A stretch of DNA of 19,568 bases, from positions 1 through 19,568 of the forward strand of contig URKM01000034.1 in the NCBI GenBank assembly GCA_900548365.1, in the 5' to 3' direction. Positions 1 to 6,980 of the stretch are shown in pieces. A model generated the notes under the pieces. The model was not told the origin of the DNA, did not search any database, and was given only the letters and a program-made list of their open reading frames with translations. Source of the stretch: an uncultured Collinsella sp. (lineage in GTDB: Bacteria; Actinomycetota; Coriobacteriia; Coriobacteriales; Coriobacteriaceae). Numbering within the stretch: position 1 is the stretch's first letter; every line of letters starts with the position of its first letter. The position numbers and the translations under genes are program-made.

Positions 1-584
1 AGTCCGGTGGTCGCGGTCAGTACGGCCACGCCGTCATCAAGCTCGAGAAGATGGAAGAGGGTTTCGGCTACGAGTTCGTCAACGCCATCGTCGGCGGCGT
101 CGTGCCCAAGGACTACATCCCGTCCATCGATAAGGGCATCCAGGAGGCGCTGAACACCGGCGTCATCGCCGGCTACCCGGTTGTCGACGTCAAGGTCACC
201 CTGTTCGACGGTTCCTACCACGAGGTCGACTCCTCCGAGGCTGCGTTCAAGATCGCCGGTTCCATGGCTATCAAGGATGCTCTCAAGAAGTCCGACCCGA
301 TCCTGCTCGAGCCCTACATGTCCGTCGAGGTCGAGACCCCCGAGCAGTACATGGGCGACGTCATGGGCAACCTCTCCGGTCGCCGTGGCAAGATCGAGGG
401 CATGGACGACCGCGCTGGCAGCAAGGTCATTCGCGCCAAGGTGCCGCTGGGCGAGATGTTCGGCTATGCTACCGACCTTCGCTCCCAGACCCAGGGCCGT
501 GCATCCTACACGATGCAGTTCGACTCTTACGAGCCCGCGCCCAAGTCCATCACGGACGAGGTCATGAGCAAGAACGGCAACTAA
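1..584 (+). CDS. fusA: Elongation factor G, C-terminal part (partial at window start)
   Basis: The reading frame is open from base 3 and enters the window already inside the gene. EF-G is the ribosomal translocase: it uses GTP to move tRNA and mRNA after each peptide bond and, with RRF, splits ribosomes. The ~193 residues seen correspond to domains IV and V. They begin with the SGGRGQYGHA motif of domain IV, continue through GGVVPKDYIPS and FDGSYHEVDSSE, and include the GNLSGRRGKIEGM segment of domain V. The GTPase domain lies outside the window. The gene ends with TAA and is followed 61 bases later by rpsJ on the same strand, so it is probably the distal part of a str operon (rpsL-rpsG-fusA). 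No tuf gene lies between fusA and rpsJ. Recognition is by conserved sequence and is essentially certain. Confidence 0.97.
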   Translation, partial: SGGRGQYGHAVIKLEKMEEGFGYEFVNAIVGGVVPKDYIPSIDKGIQEALNTGVIAGYPVVDVKVTLFDGSYHEVDSSEAAFKIAGSMAIKDALKKSDPILLEPYMSVEVETPEQYMGDVMGNLSGRRGKIEGMDDRAGSKVIRAKVPLGEMFGYATDLRSQTQGRASYTMQFDSYEPAPKSITDEVMSKNGN

Positions 585-645
585 GCCACTCGCTCGCACT
601 AGTATCACCGCGAGGCCGCCCTCGCATTCCATTTGGAGGTTCAAG

Positions 646-954
646 TTGTCTAGCCAGAAGATCAGGATCCGCCTCAAGGGCTATGATCACGAGATCGTCG
701 ATCAGTCCGCGAAGCTCATCGTCGAGACCGCTCAGAAGACCGGTGCTCGCGTTTCCGGCCCCATTCCGCTGCCCACCGAGCGCAACCTCTATACGGTTAT
801 CCGCTCCCCGCACGTGAACAAGGACTCCCGCGAGCAGTTTGAGATGCGCACCCACAAGCGCCTCATCGACATCCTCGACCCCACCGCCGGCACCGTCGAT
901 TCCCTCATGCGTCTCGACCTTCCCGCTGGTGTTGACATCGAGATCAAGCTCTAA
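646..954 (+). CDS. rpsJ: 30S ribosomal protein S10
   Basis: This 102-residue protein is full length for bacterial S10, a protein of the 30S head that is also NusE in transcription antitermination complexes. Recognisable segments are KIRIRLKGYDHEIVDQSA near the N-terminus, the GPIPLPTE motif, the SPHVNKDSREQFEMR loop and the C-terminal DLPAGVDIEIKL. The start is TTG at 646, with GGAGGT at 635-640 five bases upstream; no in-frame ATG gives a full-length S10. It follows fusA by 61 bases and was probably cotranscribed with it. Oddly, no rplC (L3) or other S10-operon gene follows: a strong terminator lies 27 bases after the stop, and the next gene is on the other strand. Confidence 0.97.
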   Translation: MSSQKIRIRLKGYDHEIVDQSAKLIVETAQKTGARVSGPIPLPTERNLYTVIRSPHVNKDSREQFEMRTHKRLIDILDPTAGTVDSLMRLDLPAGVDIEIKL

Positions 955-980
955 GCTGATCGCTCGAAGCGTCGTTTCCG

Positions 981-1016
981 AGGCCGCTGCCCGCTACGGG
1001 TGGCGGCCTTTGTGTT
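981..1016 (+). terminator. Rho-independent terminator after rpsJ
   Basis: Bases 981-993 pair with 997-1009 in a 13-bp stem (two G-U pairs) closed by a tight 3-base loop, followed by TTTGTGTT. It ends the fusA-rpsJ transcript. The opposing gene stops at 1047. Confidence 0.85.
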
Positions 1017-1046
1017 ATGACGCCGTCGTTTCGTTTCGAGTGATTT

Positions 1047-2021
1047 TTACTTGTGTGGCGAGCGCTCATTCCGTCCGATTCGTGGAATGCCGCAGGAATC
1101 AAGGATGTTGAGAAACGGACGAACCTGGCGCACCTGCTCGAATGTAAAGCGTGCGAATTGTAGCCCCTGGTTTCTTAGGCGTGATTCACGTTGACGTTCT
1201 TCGCACATCACGTCTTCGATACTCTTCCCATTTGCCCGCGCGATGCTGGTGTACTTCCTCATACCATCGAGCTCGCCAGCTATGTTGTGGTGTGCAAGCG
1301 TCCATTCGAAATCATCGCGATAACAGCTTCCGGTAATGGGGTCGTAGTGCTCAACCTGCAACTCGGGTAGCATAACGCCCTGTTCGATCATGATGGCCCT
1401 CGCATACGATTCGCCGCCGTTTTCGCTTCGATTGTCTCCGTACGACACGACGTCGTTCACATATTTTCGATTGAAGCCACGTCCAGGCAGTTTATCGATG
1501 CATTCGAGCAGCTCTTCGGCGTGGCGACCCTTGATGCGCAGCGCGGCATCGACAACTCCGAGCGCGTGTGGGAATGCAAGCTGATCGACAACGCTTGCAA
1601 CGGTTCTTTCGAGGGCAACTACGGGGATGCCGTCGATGCGGTCTTCTTCGATATTTCGTAAATGATGCTGGTAAATCTGTCCATGTGCGCCTGTCCGCGA
1701 TGCGACAACATGAATTAGCTTCATGGTGCAATAGGGGATGTCTATTCCGAATAGAGCTGCGGCTGAATACGAGCAAAAGATCCAACCAGGGTGCATCAGA
1801 GAAAGGGATCGAAGACCAATGAGATATCGTTCTCGCTGGGTGAGCGCGTGCCAGGTCGAAGTTTTTGCGTAGAGACCACGGTGCGGGCGCACGACGAGCC
1901 CGGAGTTGTAGAGTCGTTCAAGCGCTCTCTTTATGGGAGGCGTATCTGGCTCCAAAAGCAACCCGCGCTCGCTTGCCTGGTCGAGCGCCTCTAACGTCAG
2001 CTTTGTTACGGTGTCCCGCAT
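1047..2021 (-). CDS. AbiEi-like antitoxin-domain protein with C-terminal DUF559/Vsr-like nuclease region
   Basis: The protein is 324 residues long. The start chosen is the ATG at 2021, which has AGGGAG six bases upstream; an upstream in-frame ATG at 2069 lacks this spacing. Residues 1-60 look like a winged-helix region ending in HRGLYAK, typical of AbiEi-type antitoxin/regulator proteins. Residues ~75-160 carry the family's SYSAAALFGI and DGIPVVALERTVASVVDQLAF segments. Residues ~200-290 have GGESYARA, YRDDFEW, GELDGMRKY and EERQRESRLRNQG. The spacing of D237, E250, D252 and K256 recalls the PD-(D/E)XK/Vsr fold of DUF559 proteins. Such proteins are often annotated as type IV antitoxins, but no AbiEii toxin gene is adjacent. 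Base composition is clearly less GC-rich than the neighbours, suggesting acquisition. The family call is fairly secure; biochemical function is unknown. Confidence 0.75.
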   Translation of the reverse strand: MRDTVTKLTLEALDQASERGLLLEPDTPPIKRALERLYNSGLVVRPHRGLYAKTSTWHALTQRERYLIGLRSLSLMHPGWIFCSYSAAALFGIDIPYCTMKLIHVVASRTGAHGQIYQHHLRNIEEDRIDGIPVVALERTVASVVDQLAFPHALGVVDAALRIKGRHAEELLECIDKLPGRGFNRKYVNDVVSYGDNRSENGGESYARAIMIEQGVMLPELQVEHYDPITGSCYRDDFEWTLAHHNIAGELDGMRKYTSIARANGKSIEDVMCEERQRESRLRNQGLQFARFTFEQVRQVRPFLNILDSCGIPRIGRNERSPHK

Positions 2022-2159
2022 GCCTGCTCCCTTCACTCGGTTGAGGAGGATGATGCCATGCGGTTGCACCCTATATTTCTGCTGATGCTAGCTACTGTCT
2101 AACAGCGTAATTACAAACCCAGGACATGCGACTAGCAGTTTGTTCAGATACGGGTAAAA

Positions 2160-2215
2160 CTTCAGACTGTCTCCATGAAGCATGGAGCATGTGGTGTGGT
2201 TTTCGCACTCTGAAG
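2160..2215. other. Nested stem-loop in the gene-free stretch 2022-2548
   Basis: An outer 7-bp stem (2160-2166 with 2209-2215) encloses a perfect 6-bp hairpin (2171-2176 with 2182-2187, 5-base loop). It lies just upstream of the 62-bp tandem repeats. No tRNA or known riboswitch pattern was recognised. The rest of 2022-2159 and 2453-2548 shows nothing I can name beyond the ribosome-binding region of the next gene. Confidence 0.35.
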
Positions 2216-2220
2216 AACTT

Positions 2221-2452
2221 TGGAGCCATGCGGGGCTGCCGCCGACGCGCCGGAGGTGCGCCGAATGGCCCCGAAGGCCGGATGGAGCCACGCGGGACTA
2301 CACCCGACGTGCCTGAGGTGCGCTGAATGGCCCCGAAGGCCGGATGGAGCCACGCGGGACCGCCGCTGACGCGCCGAAGGTGCGCCGTATGGCCCCGGAG
2401 GCCGGATGGAGCCATGCGGGACCGCCGCCGACGCGCCGAGGGTGCGCCGAAT
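2221..2452. repeat. 62-bp tandem repeat, about 3.7 copies
   Basis: Copies start at 2221, 2283, 2345 and 2407, each with TGGAGCCAYGCGGG. They run through GACGCGCCG, GGTGCGCCG and GGCCCCGAAGGCCGG. The first three copies are 62 bases; the fourth diverges after about 46 bases at 2452. Copies differ by scattered substitutions, with no length change. The 62-base period is not a multiple of three, so the open frames crossing it on both strands are a by-product of high GC and not evidence of a gene. It lies between the AbiEi-like gene (minus) and the CDF gene (plus), so it sits in the upstream region of both. Confidence 0.9.
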
Positions 2453-2548
2453 GTCTCCAAGCCGCAGAGACGTGGCTGTGTATCATTCGCGGCGGCGCGG
2501 CAACAGGATTATGATGAAGAACCGCGGAAACGAGAGGGGAGAGGCCGT

Positions 2549-3700
2549 ATGGATGATTGGATATTGAAACGGGCGGGTGAAGACCGCATGCGCGTCGGCT
2601 CGCTTGCGGGCGTGGTGTGCATCGTGCTCAACATCGTGCTCTGCATCGCGAAGGCGGCCATCGGTGTGGCGAGCGGGTCGGTCTCCATCGTCGCCGACGC
2701 GCTCAACAACCTCTCGGATGCGAGTTCGAACATCGTGAGCGTCTTGGGATTCAAGCTGGCGAGCAAGCCCGCCGACCCCGAGCATCCGTATGGTCACGGG
2801 CGCTACGAGTACCTATCGGGCCTCGTCGTGGCGGTCCTCGTGCTGCTTATCGGCATCGAGTTGGTGAAGTCCTCGGTTGAGAAGCTCCTGTCTCCCGAGC
2901 CGGTCGATTTCTCGATCGCGCTGGTCGTCGTATTGCTGCTTTCGATCGCGGTGAAGCTGTGGATGGCGCGCTTCAATCGCGCGCTCGGCGAGCGCATCGA
3001 TTCCGAGACCCTGATCGCAACGGCGCAGGACTCGAAAAACGACGTCATCGCAACCGCCGCCGTGCTGGTTTCAGCCATCGTCGCGCAGATGACCGGGATC
3101 GAGCTCGACGGCGTCGCGGGTCTCGCCGTGGGTCTCTATATCGGCTGGAGCGGCATCCAGCTCATCAAGGATACCGTCGATCCGCTGCTCGGGTCGGCTC
3201 CCGATCCGCATCTGGTCGAGCATATTCGCAGTAAGATCATGGGGTATCCGGGAGTACTGGGTACGCATGACCTCATGGTCCATGACTACGGTCCCGGCAG
3301 GCAGTTCGCGAGCGCCCACGTCGAGATGGCGGCGGAGGCGGATCCCATCACGAGCCACGACACGCTCGACAACATCGAGCAGGCGTTCAAGGTTGAAGAC
3401 GGCATGATCGTCACGCTGCATTACGACCCCATCGTGACCAAGGATCCCGCCGTCGTGGACATGCGCAATCGAATCGACGCGCTCGCCAAGCAGATCGATC
3501 CGCGCGTGTCCATCCACGACCTGCGCACGGTGCCCGGACCCACGCATACGAACGTGATCTTCGACTGCCTTCGTCCCGAGGAGTGCGCGCTGAGCGCCCG
3601 GGAGCTCAAGGCACGGCTGGCGGCGGCGGTGCAGGAGGAGTATCCCAAGGCCGTTGCTAAGATCACCGTGGATGAGGATTACGTAAGCGCCGAGCAGTAG
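2549..3700 (+). CDS. Cation diffusion facilitator (CDF) family metal efflux protein
   Basis: The 383-residue inner-membrane protein would export divalent metal ions in exchange for protons, acting as a dimer. ATG 2549 was chosen because AGAGGGGAGAGG lies just upstream and because the CDF homology starts here; the open frame extends upstream only through the tandem repeats. About six membrane segments span residues ~17-205. TM2 carries the NxxxD metal site (N53, D57 in ALNNLSD) and TM5 the DxxxD site (D161, D165 in AQDSKNDVIA). HPYGHGRYEY (residues 79-88) is the usual CDF signature after TM2. From ~215 onward a cytoplasmic domain with LGTHDLMVHDYGPG and HVEMAAEAD follows; residues ~300-380 extend beyond a minimal CDF. 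DxxxD in TM5 instead of HxxxD argues against a classical zinc transporter; manganese or iron is possible. It overlaps no neighbour and is 15 bases from the next gene. Confidence 0.92.
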   Translation: MDDWILKRAGEDRMRVGSLAGVVCIVLNIVLCIAKAAIGVASGSVSIVADALNNLSDASSNIVSVLGFKLASKPADPEHPYGHGRYEYLSGLVVAVLVLLIGIELVKSSVEKLLSPEPVDFSIALVVVLLLSIAVKLWMARFNRALGERIDSETLIATAQDSKNDVIATAAVLVSAIVAQMTGIELDGVAGLAVGLYIGWSGIQLIKDTVDPLLGSAPDPHLVEHIRSKIMGYPGVLGTHDLMVHDYGPGRQFASAHVEMAAEADPITSHDTLDNIEQAFKVEDGMIVTLHYDPIVTKDPAVVDMRNRIDALAKQIDPRVSIHDLRTVPGPTHTNVIFDCLRPEECALSARELKARLAAAVQEEYPKAVAKITVDEDYVSAEQ

Positions 3701-3715
3701 GAGGGGATCCGTATC

Positions 3716-4342
3716 ATGGCGAAGAGGCTCTATCTGATGCGTCACGGCCAGACGCTGTACAACGTTCAGAAGCTGGTGCAGGGGCGCTGCGACTCGCCGC
3801 TGACCTCGACGGGGATCGAGCAGGCGCGCGAGGCGTCGGAGTGGCTGGCGCGGCAGGGCGTCTCGTTCGGTCGCATCTGCAGCTCCCCGCTGGGCAGGGC
3901 GTACAACACGGCCTGCATCGCGCGCGAGGCGCTGCAGAAGGCGGCGAGCGCGAGCGGCGCTACCCGCCCCGTTCCCAAAATCGAGGTGGTCGACGGTCTG
4001 ATAGAGCGCAGCTACGGGTCGTACGAGGAGGGGCCGCAGGACGCGGTTCCCGCAGGCGTATGGGATCCGGGCGAGGCGCTCGTCCCCTGCGGCGGCGAGG
4101 GGAGCGAGGCCGTGAGGGCGCGCATGGTCGCGACGCTGCGCGGCATCATGGAGCGCGAAGACGCGCGAAACGCCCTCGCCGTCTCACACGGTTCGGCTAC
4201 GCTGCAGTTCAAGCTCGCATGGGAGCATGCGGCTCGATGCGACCAGGAGCAGCCGCTGGGGAACTGCTGCATTCTGGTGTTCGATTACGACGAGGAAGCC
4301 GGATCCTTCTCGAATACGGAGATCGTGAACCTGCCGGCATAG
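3716..4342 (+). CDS. Histidine phosphatase superfamily protein (phosphoglycerate-mutase-like)
   Basis: The 208-residue cytoplasmic protein has the RHG motif at residues 9-11 (LYLMRHGQTLYN), with H10 as the phosphorylated histidine. It also has SSPLGRAYNTA around 56-66, an acidic residue in LIERSYGSYEEG (E97), and the second catalytic histidine H158 in AVSHGSA. This set defines the branch-1 histidine phosphatases. Substrate cannot be read from sequence; the length and the missing mutase-specific segments suggest a phosphatase more than a glycolytic mutase. AGGAGG overlaps the stop codon of the upstream CDF gene, and the start ATG lies 15 bases after it, so the two are very likely one operon. 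A 12-bp hairpin follows directly after the stop. Confidence 0.9.
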   Translation: MAKRLYLMRHGQTLYNVQKLVQGRCDSPLTSTGIEQAREASEWLARQGVSFGRICSSPLGRAYNTACIAREALQKAASASGATRPVPKIEVVDGLIERSYGSYEEGPQDAVPAGVWDPGEALVPCGGEGSEAVRARMVATLRGIMEREDARNALAVSHGSATLQFKLAWEHAARCDQEQPLGNCCILVFDYDEEAGSFSNTEIVNLPA

Positions 4343-4345
4343 AAA

Positions 4346-4382
4346 ACGCGGGCGGCCCGCATGCGCTGCAGGCCGCCCGCGT
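4346..4382. terminator. Hairpin terminator between convergent genes
   Basis: Bases 4346-4357 and 4371-4382 form a perfect 12-bp GC-rich stem with a 13-base loop. On the minus strand it is followed by TTTT, so it is best oriented as the terminator of the phosphofructokinase gene. It probably also stops the phosphatase transcript coming from the left. Confidence 0.8.
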
Positions 4383-4436
4383 CGTTCAGGGTCGTTTCGA
4401 GCCGTGGCCAACCAGCCCGGCCGCCATCGCCCGGCC

Positions 4437-5516
4437 CTACTCGTCGCCGAAGCTGATGCCGAGAGCGCGGGCTTCGCGCACCAGGTCGCTTTCGGGGTCG
4501 ACGTACTTCAGCTTGCCGGCGACCTCTTCCAGCGGAACGCGGCACATGCGGCCGTTGCGCTGGGCCACCATGAAGCCGTAGTCGCCCTCGAGGCAGCCGA
4601 GCGCCGCCTCGACGCCGCACTGCGTGGCGAAGATGCGGTCCTGCGCGTCGGGCGCGCCGCCGCGCTGCGTGTGGCCGGGGATCGCCACGCGCGTCTCGCG
4701 GCCGCAGATGTCCTCGATCTGGCGCGCGAGGTCATAGGCGATGGATGGCGAGGTGCGCGCGGCAACCTTGGCCTTGTACTCCTTCTTGGGCAGGGCCGCG
4801 TCCTCCTTTGAGACGGCGCCCTCGGCGACCACCACGATGGTGAAGCGGCTGCCCGCCTCCATGCGGCGCTCGATGGCGGCCTGCACGTTGGCGATGTCGT
4901 AGGGAATCTCGGGGATCAGGCAGACGTCGGCGCCGCCGGCGACGGCGGCGTACAGCGGGATCCAGCCGACCTTATGGCCCATGATCTCGATCACGAAGAC
5001 GCGGCCGTGGCTGGACGCCGTGGTGTGGATGTCGTCGATGCAGCGCGTGGCGACCTCGACGGCGCTGGTGAAGCCGAACGTGATGTCGGTGCCGAACGTG
5101 TCGTTGTCGATGGTCTTGGGCAGCGCGATCACGTTGAGGCCCTCTTCGCGCAGGCGGTTGGCGGTCTTGGTCGAGCCGTTGCCGCCCAGCATGAACAGGC
5201 AGTCGAGGCGCAGCTTCTGATAGGTGCGAACCATGGCAGGCACCTTCTCGACGCCGTCGGCCTCGGGGGTGTCGAGGCGCTTGAAGGGCGTGCGGCTGGT
5301 GCCGAGGATGGTGCCGCCGCGCGTGAGGATGCCGCTGAAATCCCGCATGGACATGAGCTTGTAGCGGCCGTAGATGAGGCCCTGGTAGCCATCCTCGAAA
5401 CCGTAGATCTCAACGGGTTCGTGGGCGTTGTTGAGCATGGTCTTCACGATGCCGCGCATGGTCGCGTTGAGCGCCTGGCAGTCTCCACCGCTGGTGAGCA
5501 ATCCTATTCTTGGCAT
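4437..5516 (-). CDS. pfkA: 6-phosphofructokinase (group III type, atypical phosphoryl-donor motif)
   Basis: The 359-residue cytoplasmic enzyme phosphorylates fructose 6-phosphate to fructose 1,6-bisphosphate. The start is ATG 5516, with GGGAGG seven bases upstream; the frame extends further upstream but without PFK similarity. Motifs are LTSGGDCQALNA (8-18), GTSR (72-75), GGNGST (111-116), PKTIDNDTFGTD (133-144, with the catalytic Asp in TIDND), EIMGHKVGW (177-185), PEIPYD (202-207) and PGHTQRGGAPDAQDR (280-294). Gly at the GGNGS position is usually associated with ATP use, while Lys in PKTIDND is shared with PPi-dependent enzymes. The combination is known from mixed group III PFKs, and I infer ATP use. 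The usual Asp of GGDGS is Asn here. It is longer than E. coli PfkA (320 residues). It appears monocistronic, divergent from panE. Confidence 0.93.
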   Translation of the reverse strand: MPRIGLLTSGGDCQALNATMRGIVKTMLNNAHEPVEIYGFEDGYQGLIYGRYKLMSMRDFSGILTRGGTILGTSRTPFKRLDTPEADGVEKVPAMVRTYQKLRLDCLFMLGGNGSTKTANRLREEGLNVIALPKTIDNDTFGTDITFGFTSAVEVATRCIDDIHTTASSHGRVFVIEIMGHKVGWIPLYAAVAGGADVCLIPEIPYDIANVQAAIERRMEAGSRFTIVVVAEGAVSKEDAALPKKEYKAKVAARTSPSIAYDLARQIEDICGRETRVAIPGHTQRGGAPDAQDRIFATQCGVEAALGCLEGDYGFMVAQRNGRMCRVPLEEVAGKLKYVDPESDLVREARALGISFGDE

Positions 5517-5726
5517 GGAACCTCCCGATGTAGGGTGCTGGAGAGCGAGGACGTGGTCCTCGGGCGACGCGGCGGTACGACAGCGCCCGCGGCGCCGAGG
5601 GGCGGGCGGGACTTCCCGCCGCTCCGGGCGAGGGCCGTGCCCCGCGCGTTCTCTAGTTTGGCACAAGAGCGGCTGCATCGTACATGTCAGGGCGGTAAAA
5701 CCGCGTTCGTAAGGTGTTTTTTACGT

Positions 5727-5754
5727 TTGCCGGGCGGGGCGGATGACGGATAAT
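5727..5754 (+). promoter_or_regulatory. Candidate sigma-70 promoter for the ketopantoate reductase gene
   Basis: TTGCCG (5727-5732) and GATAAT (5749-5754) are separated by 16 bases. The expected transcript start near 5761 leaves a ~30-base leader before ATG 5791. This supports 5791 over the upstream ATG at 5743, which would overlap the -10 box. The rest of the 5517-5790 intergenic stretch holds a 6-bp GC hairpin near 5610 and no other recognisable element. Confidence 0.45.
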
Positions 5755-5790
5755 CGAGCGCATTGCATGTTTGCCGAAAGGGGGCCTGAG

Positions 5791-6705
5791 ATGTCGATCG
5801 AGCGCGTGGCGATCATCGGAAAGGGCGCGGTGGGTCTGCTGTACGGCAGCCTGATCGCGCAGAACGTGGGCGAGGACGCGGTGGAGTACGTGATGGATGA
5901 CGAGCGCTTCGCCCGCCATCGCGATGATTTGGTAACCATCAACGGGTCTCCCTGCACGATGCGCACCGTTCCCGCGTCGGCCGCGCAGCCCGCCGACCTG
6001 GTGATCCTCGCGATCAAGGCGACGGGCATGGAGGGGGCGCTGGAGACGATGCGCTCCTGCGCAGGCCCGCGGACGCGCATCATCTCGCTGCTCAACGGCA
6101 TCACGAGCGAAGAGCTCATCGCGCAGCGCTTCGGCTGGGAGCGCACGGTGCTCAGCGTCGCCCAGGGGATGGACGCGGTGTACATCGACGGGGTGCTCAC
6201 CTACACGCATCCGGGCGAGATCAGGCTGGGTCCCGCGAGCGCGACGGCCGCGGGCGTGGTCGACGAGGTCGCCGCGTTCTTCGCGCGCGCCGGCATCGCG
6301 CACGTGGTCGAGGATGATATCCGGCGCCGCATGTGGGTGAAGCTCATGCTCAACGTGGGCGTGAACCAGACCTGCATGGTGTACGGCGGAACGTATGGAA
6401 GCGTGAGCGCGCCGGGCGAGCAGAACCGCTGCTTCGTCGCGGCGATGCGCGAGGTGATCGCGGTCGCGCGCGCCGAGGGGGTCGAGTTGACCGAGGCCGA
6501 CCTGTCGCAGATGGCGGATCTGATGGGGTCCATCGATCCGGCGGGTATGCCGTCGATGGCCCAGGACCGCATCAACCGCAAGGCCTCCGAGGTCGAGCTG
6601 TTCTCGGGGACCATCATCCGGTTGGCGGAGCGCCATGGCATCCTGGTGCCCCAGAACCGCTACCTGTACGAGCGCGTGGCGCAGATCGAGGCGGAGTACG
6701 CGTAG
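5791..6705 (+). CDS. panE: 2-dehydropantoate 2-reductase (ketopantoate reductase family)
   Basis: The 304-residue cytoplasmic NADPH enzyme would reduce ketopantoate to pantoate in pantothenate/CoA synthesis. ATG 5791 follows AAAGGGGG by about eight bases. An N-terminal Rossmann fold starts at VAIIGKGAVGLLYG (6-19, GxGAxG), and VILAIKATG (71-79) carries K76 of the cofactor site. The C-terminal domain has MWVKLMLNVGVNQ (181-193), with the catalytic lysine K184 and a conserved Asn, and PSMAQDRINRKASEVE (254-269), with the Ser and Glu used for substrate binding. All key residues are present, so the enzyme is probably active. Paralogues of this family reduce other 2-oxo acids, so the exact substrate is inferred. 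No other pantothenate gene is nearby. The next gene is 275 bases away. Confidence 0.85.
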   Translation: MSIERVAIIGKGAVGLLYGSLIAQNVGEDAVEYVMDDERFARHRDDLVTINGSPCTMRTVPASAAQPADLVILAIKATGMEGALETMRSCAGPRTRIISLLNGITSEELIAQRFGWERTVLSVAQGMDAVYIDGVLTYTHPGEIRLGPASATAAGVVDEVAAFFARAGIAHVVEDDIRRRMWVKLMLNVGVNQTCMVYGGTYGSVSAPGEQNRCFVAAMREVIAVARAEGVELTEADLSQMADLMGSIDPAGMPSMAQDRINRKASEVELFSGTIIRLAERHGILVPQNRYLYERVAQIEAEYA

Positions 6706-6928
6706 GGCCACTGCACGCGCTCGCGCCCGAGGCACCGGCGTGGACGGCTGCGACGGGGCGCATGGGGGCCGGGCTCGGCGTCCTGCAACGGGGCGTATGC
6801 GGGGTGCGCACGTGCCCGGGGCGCCGGCGTGGATTCGAGGTATGCGTTTCTGCTGCGTGGACGGCGTTTGCAGCCATCGGGTCTCGTAATTCGGTATCAT
6901 GTAGAACTTACTGCAGCAACAGCCGGGT

Positions 6929-6957
6929 GCGGCCCGGAGTCGAACCGCCGGGGCCGC
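6929..6957 (+). other. Leader stem-loop upstream of the deformylase-like gene
   Basis: Bases 6929-6937 pair with 6948-6957 (nine pairs, one bulge) around a ~10-base loop, ending 12 bases before the Shine-Dalgarno sequence. No T-run follows, so it is more likely a leader structure than a terminator. A -10-like TATCAT at 6895-6900 lies upstream without a well-placed -35. The remainder of 6706-6900 shows only short GC-rich imperfect direct repeats. Confidence 0.3.
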
Positions 6958-6980
6958 CCGGTTTACTTGGAGGGATCGCT

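Noticed and set aside
2092..2486. Overlapping open frames with a repeated MAPSGLRG-type peptide
   Set aside because: They are generated by the 62-bp tandem repeat; the period is not a multiple of three, and the same peptide appears in several frames.
2327..2548. N-terminal extension of the CDF protein by 74 residues
   Set aside because: It would be encoded by the tandem repeats and has no CDF similarity; a good ribosome-binding site precedes ATG 2549.
6929..6961. Minus-strand GGTTCGACTCC resembling a tRNA T-arm
   Set aside because: The flanking stem pairs only at three positions, and no acceptor, D or anticodon arms can be folded; the region is the leader of the deformylase-like gene.
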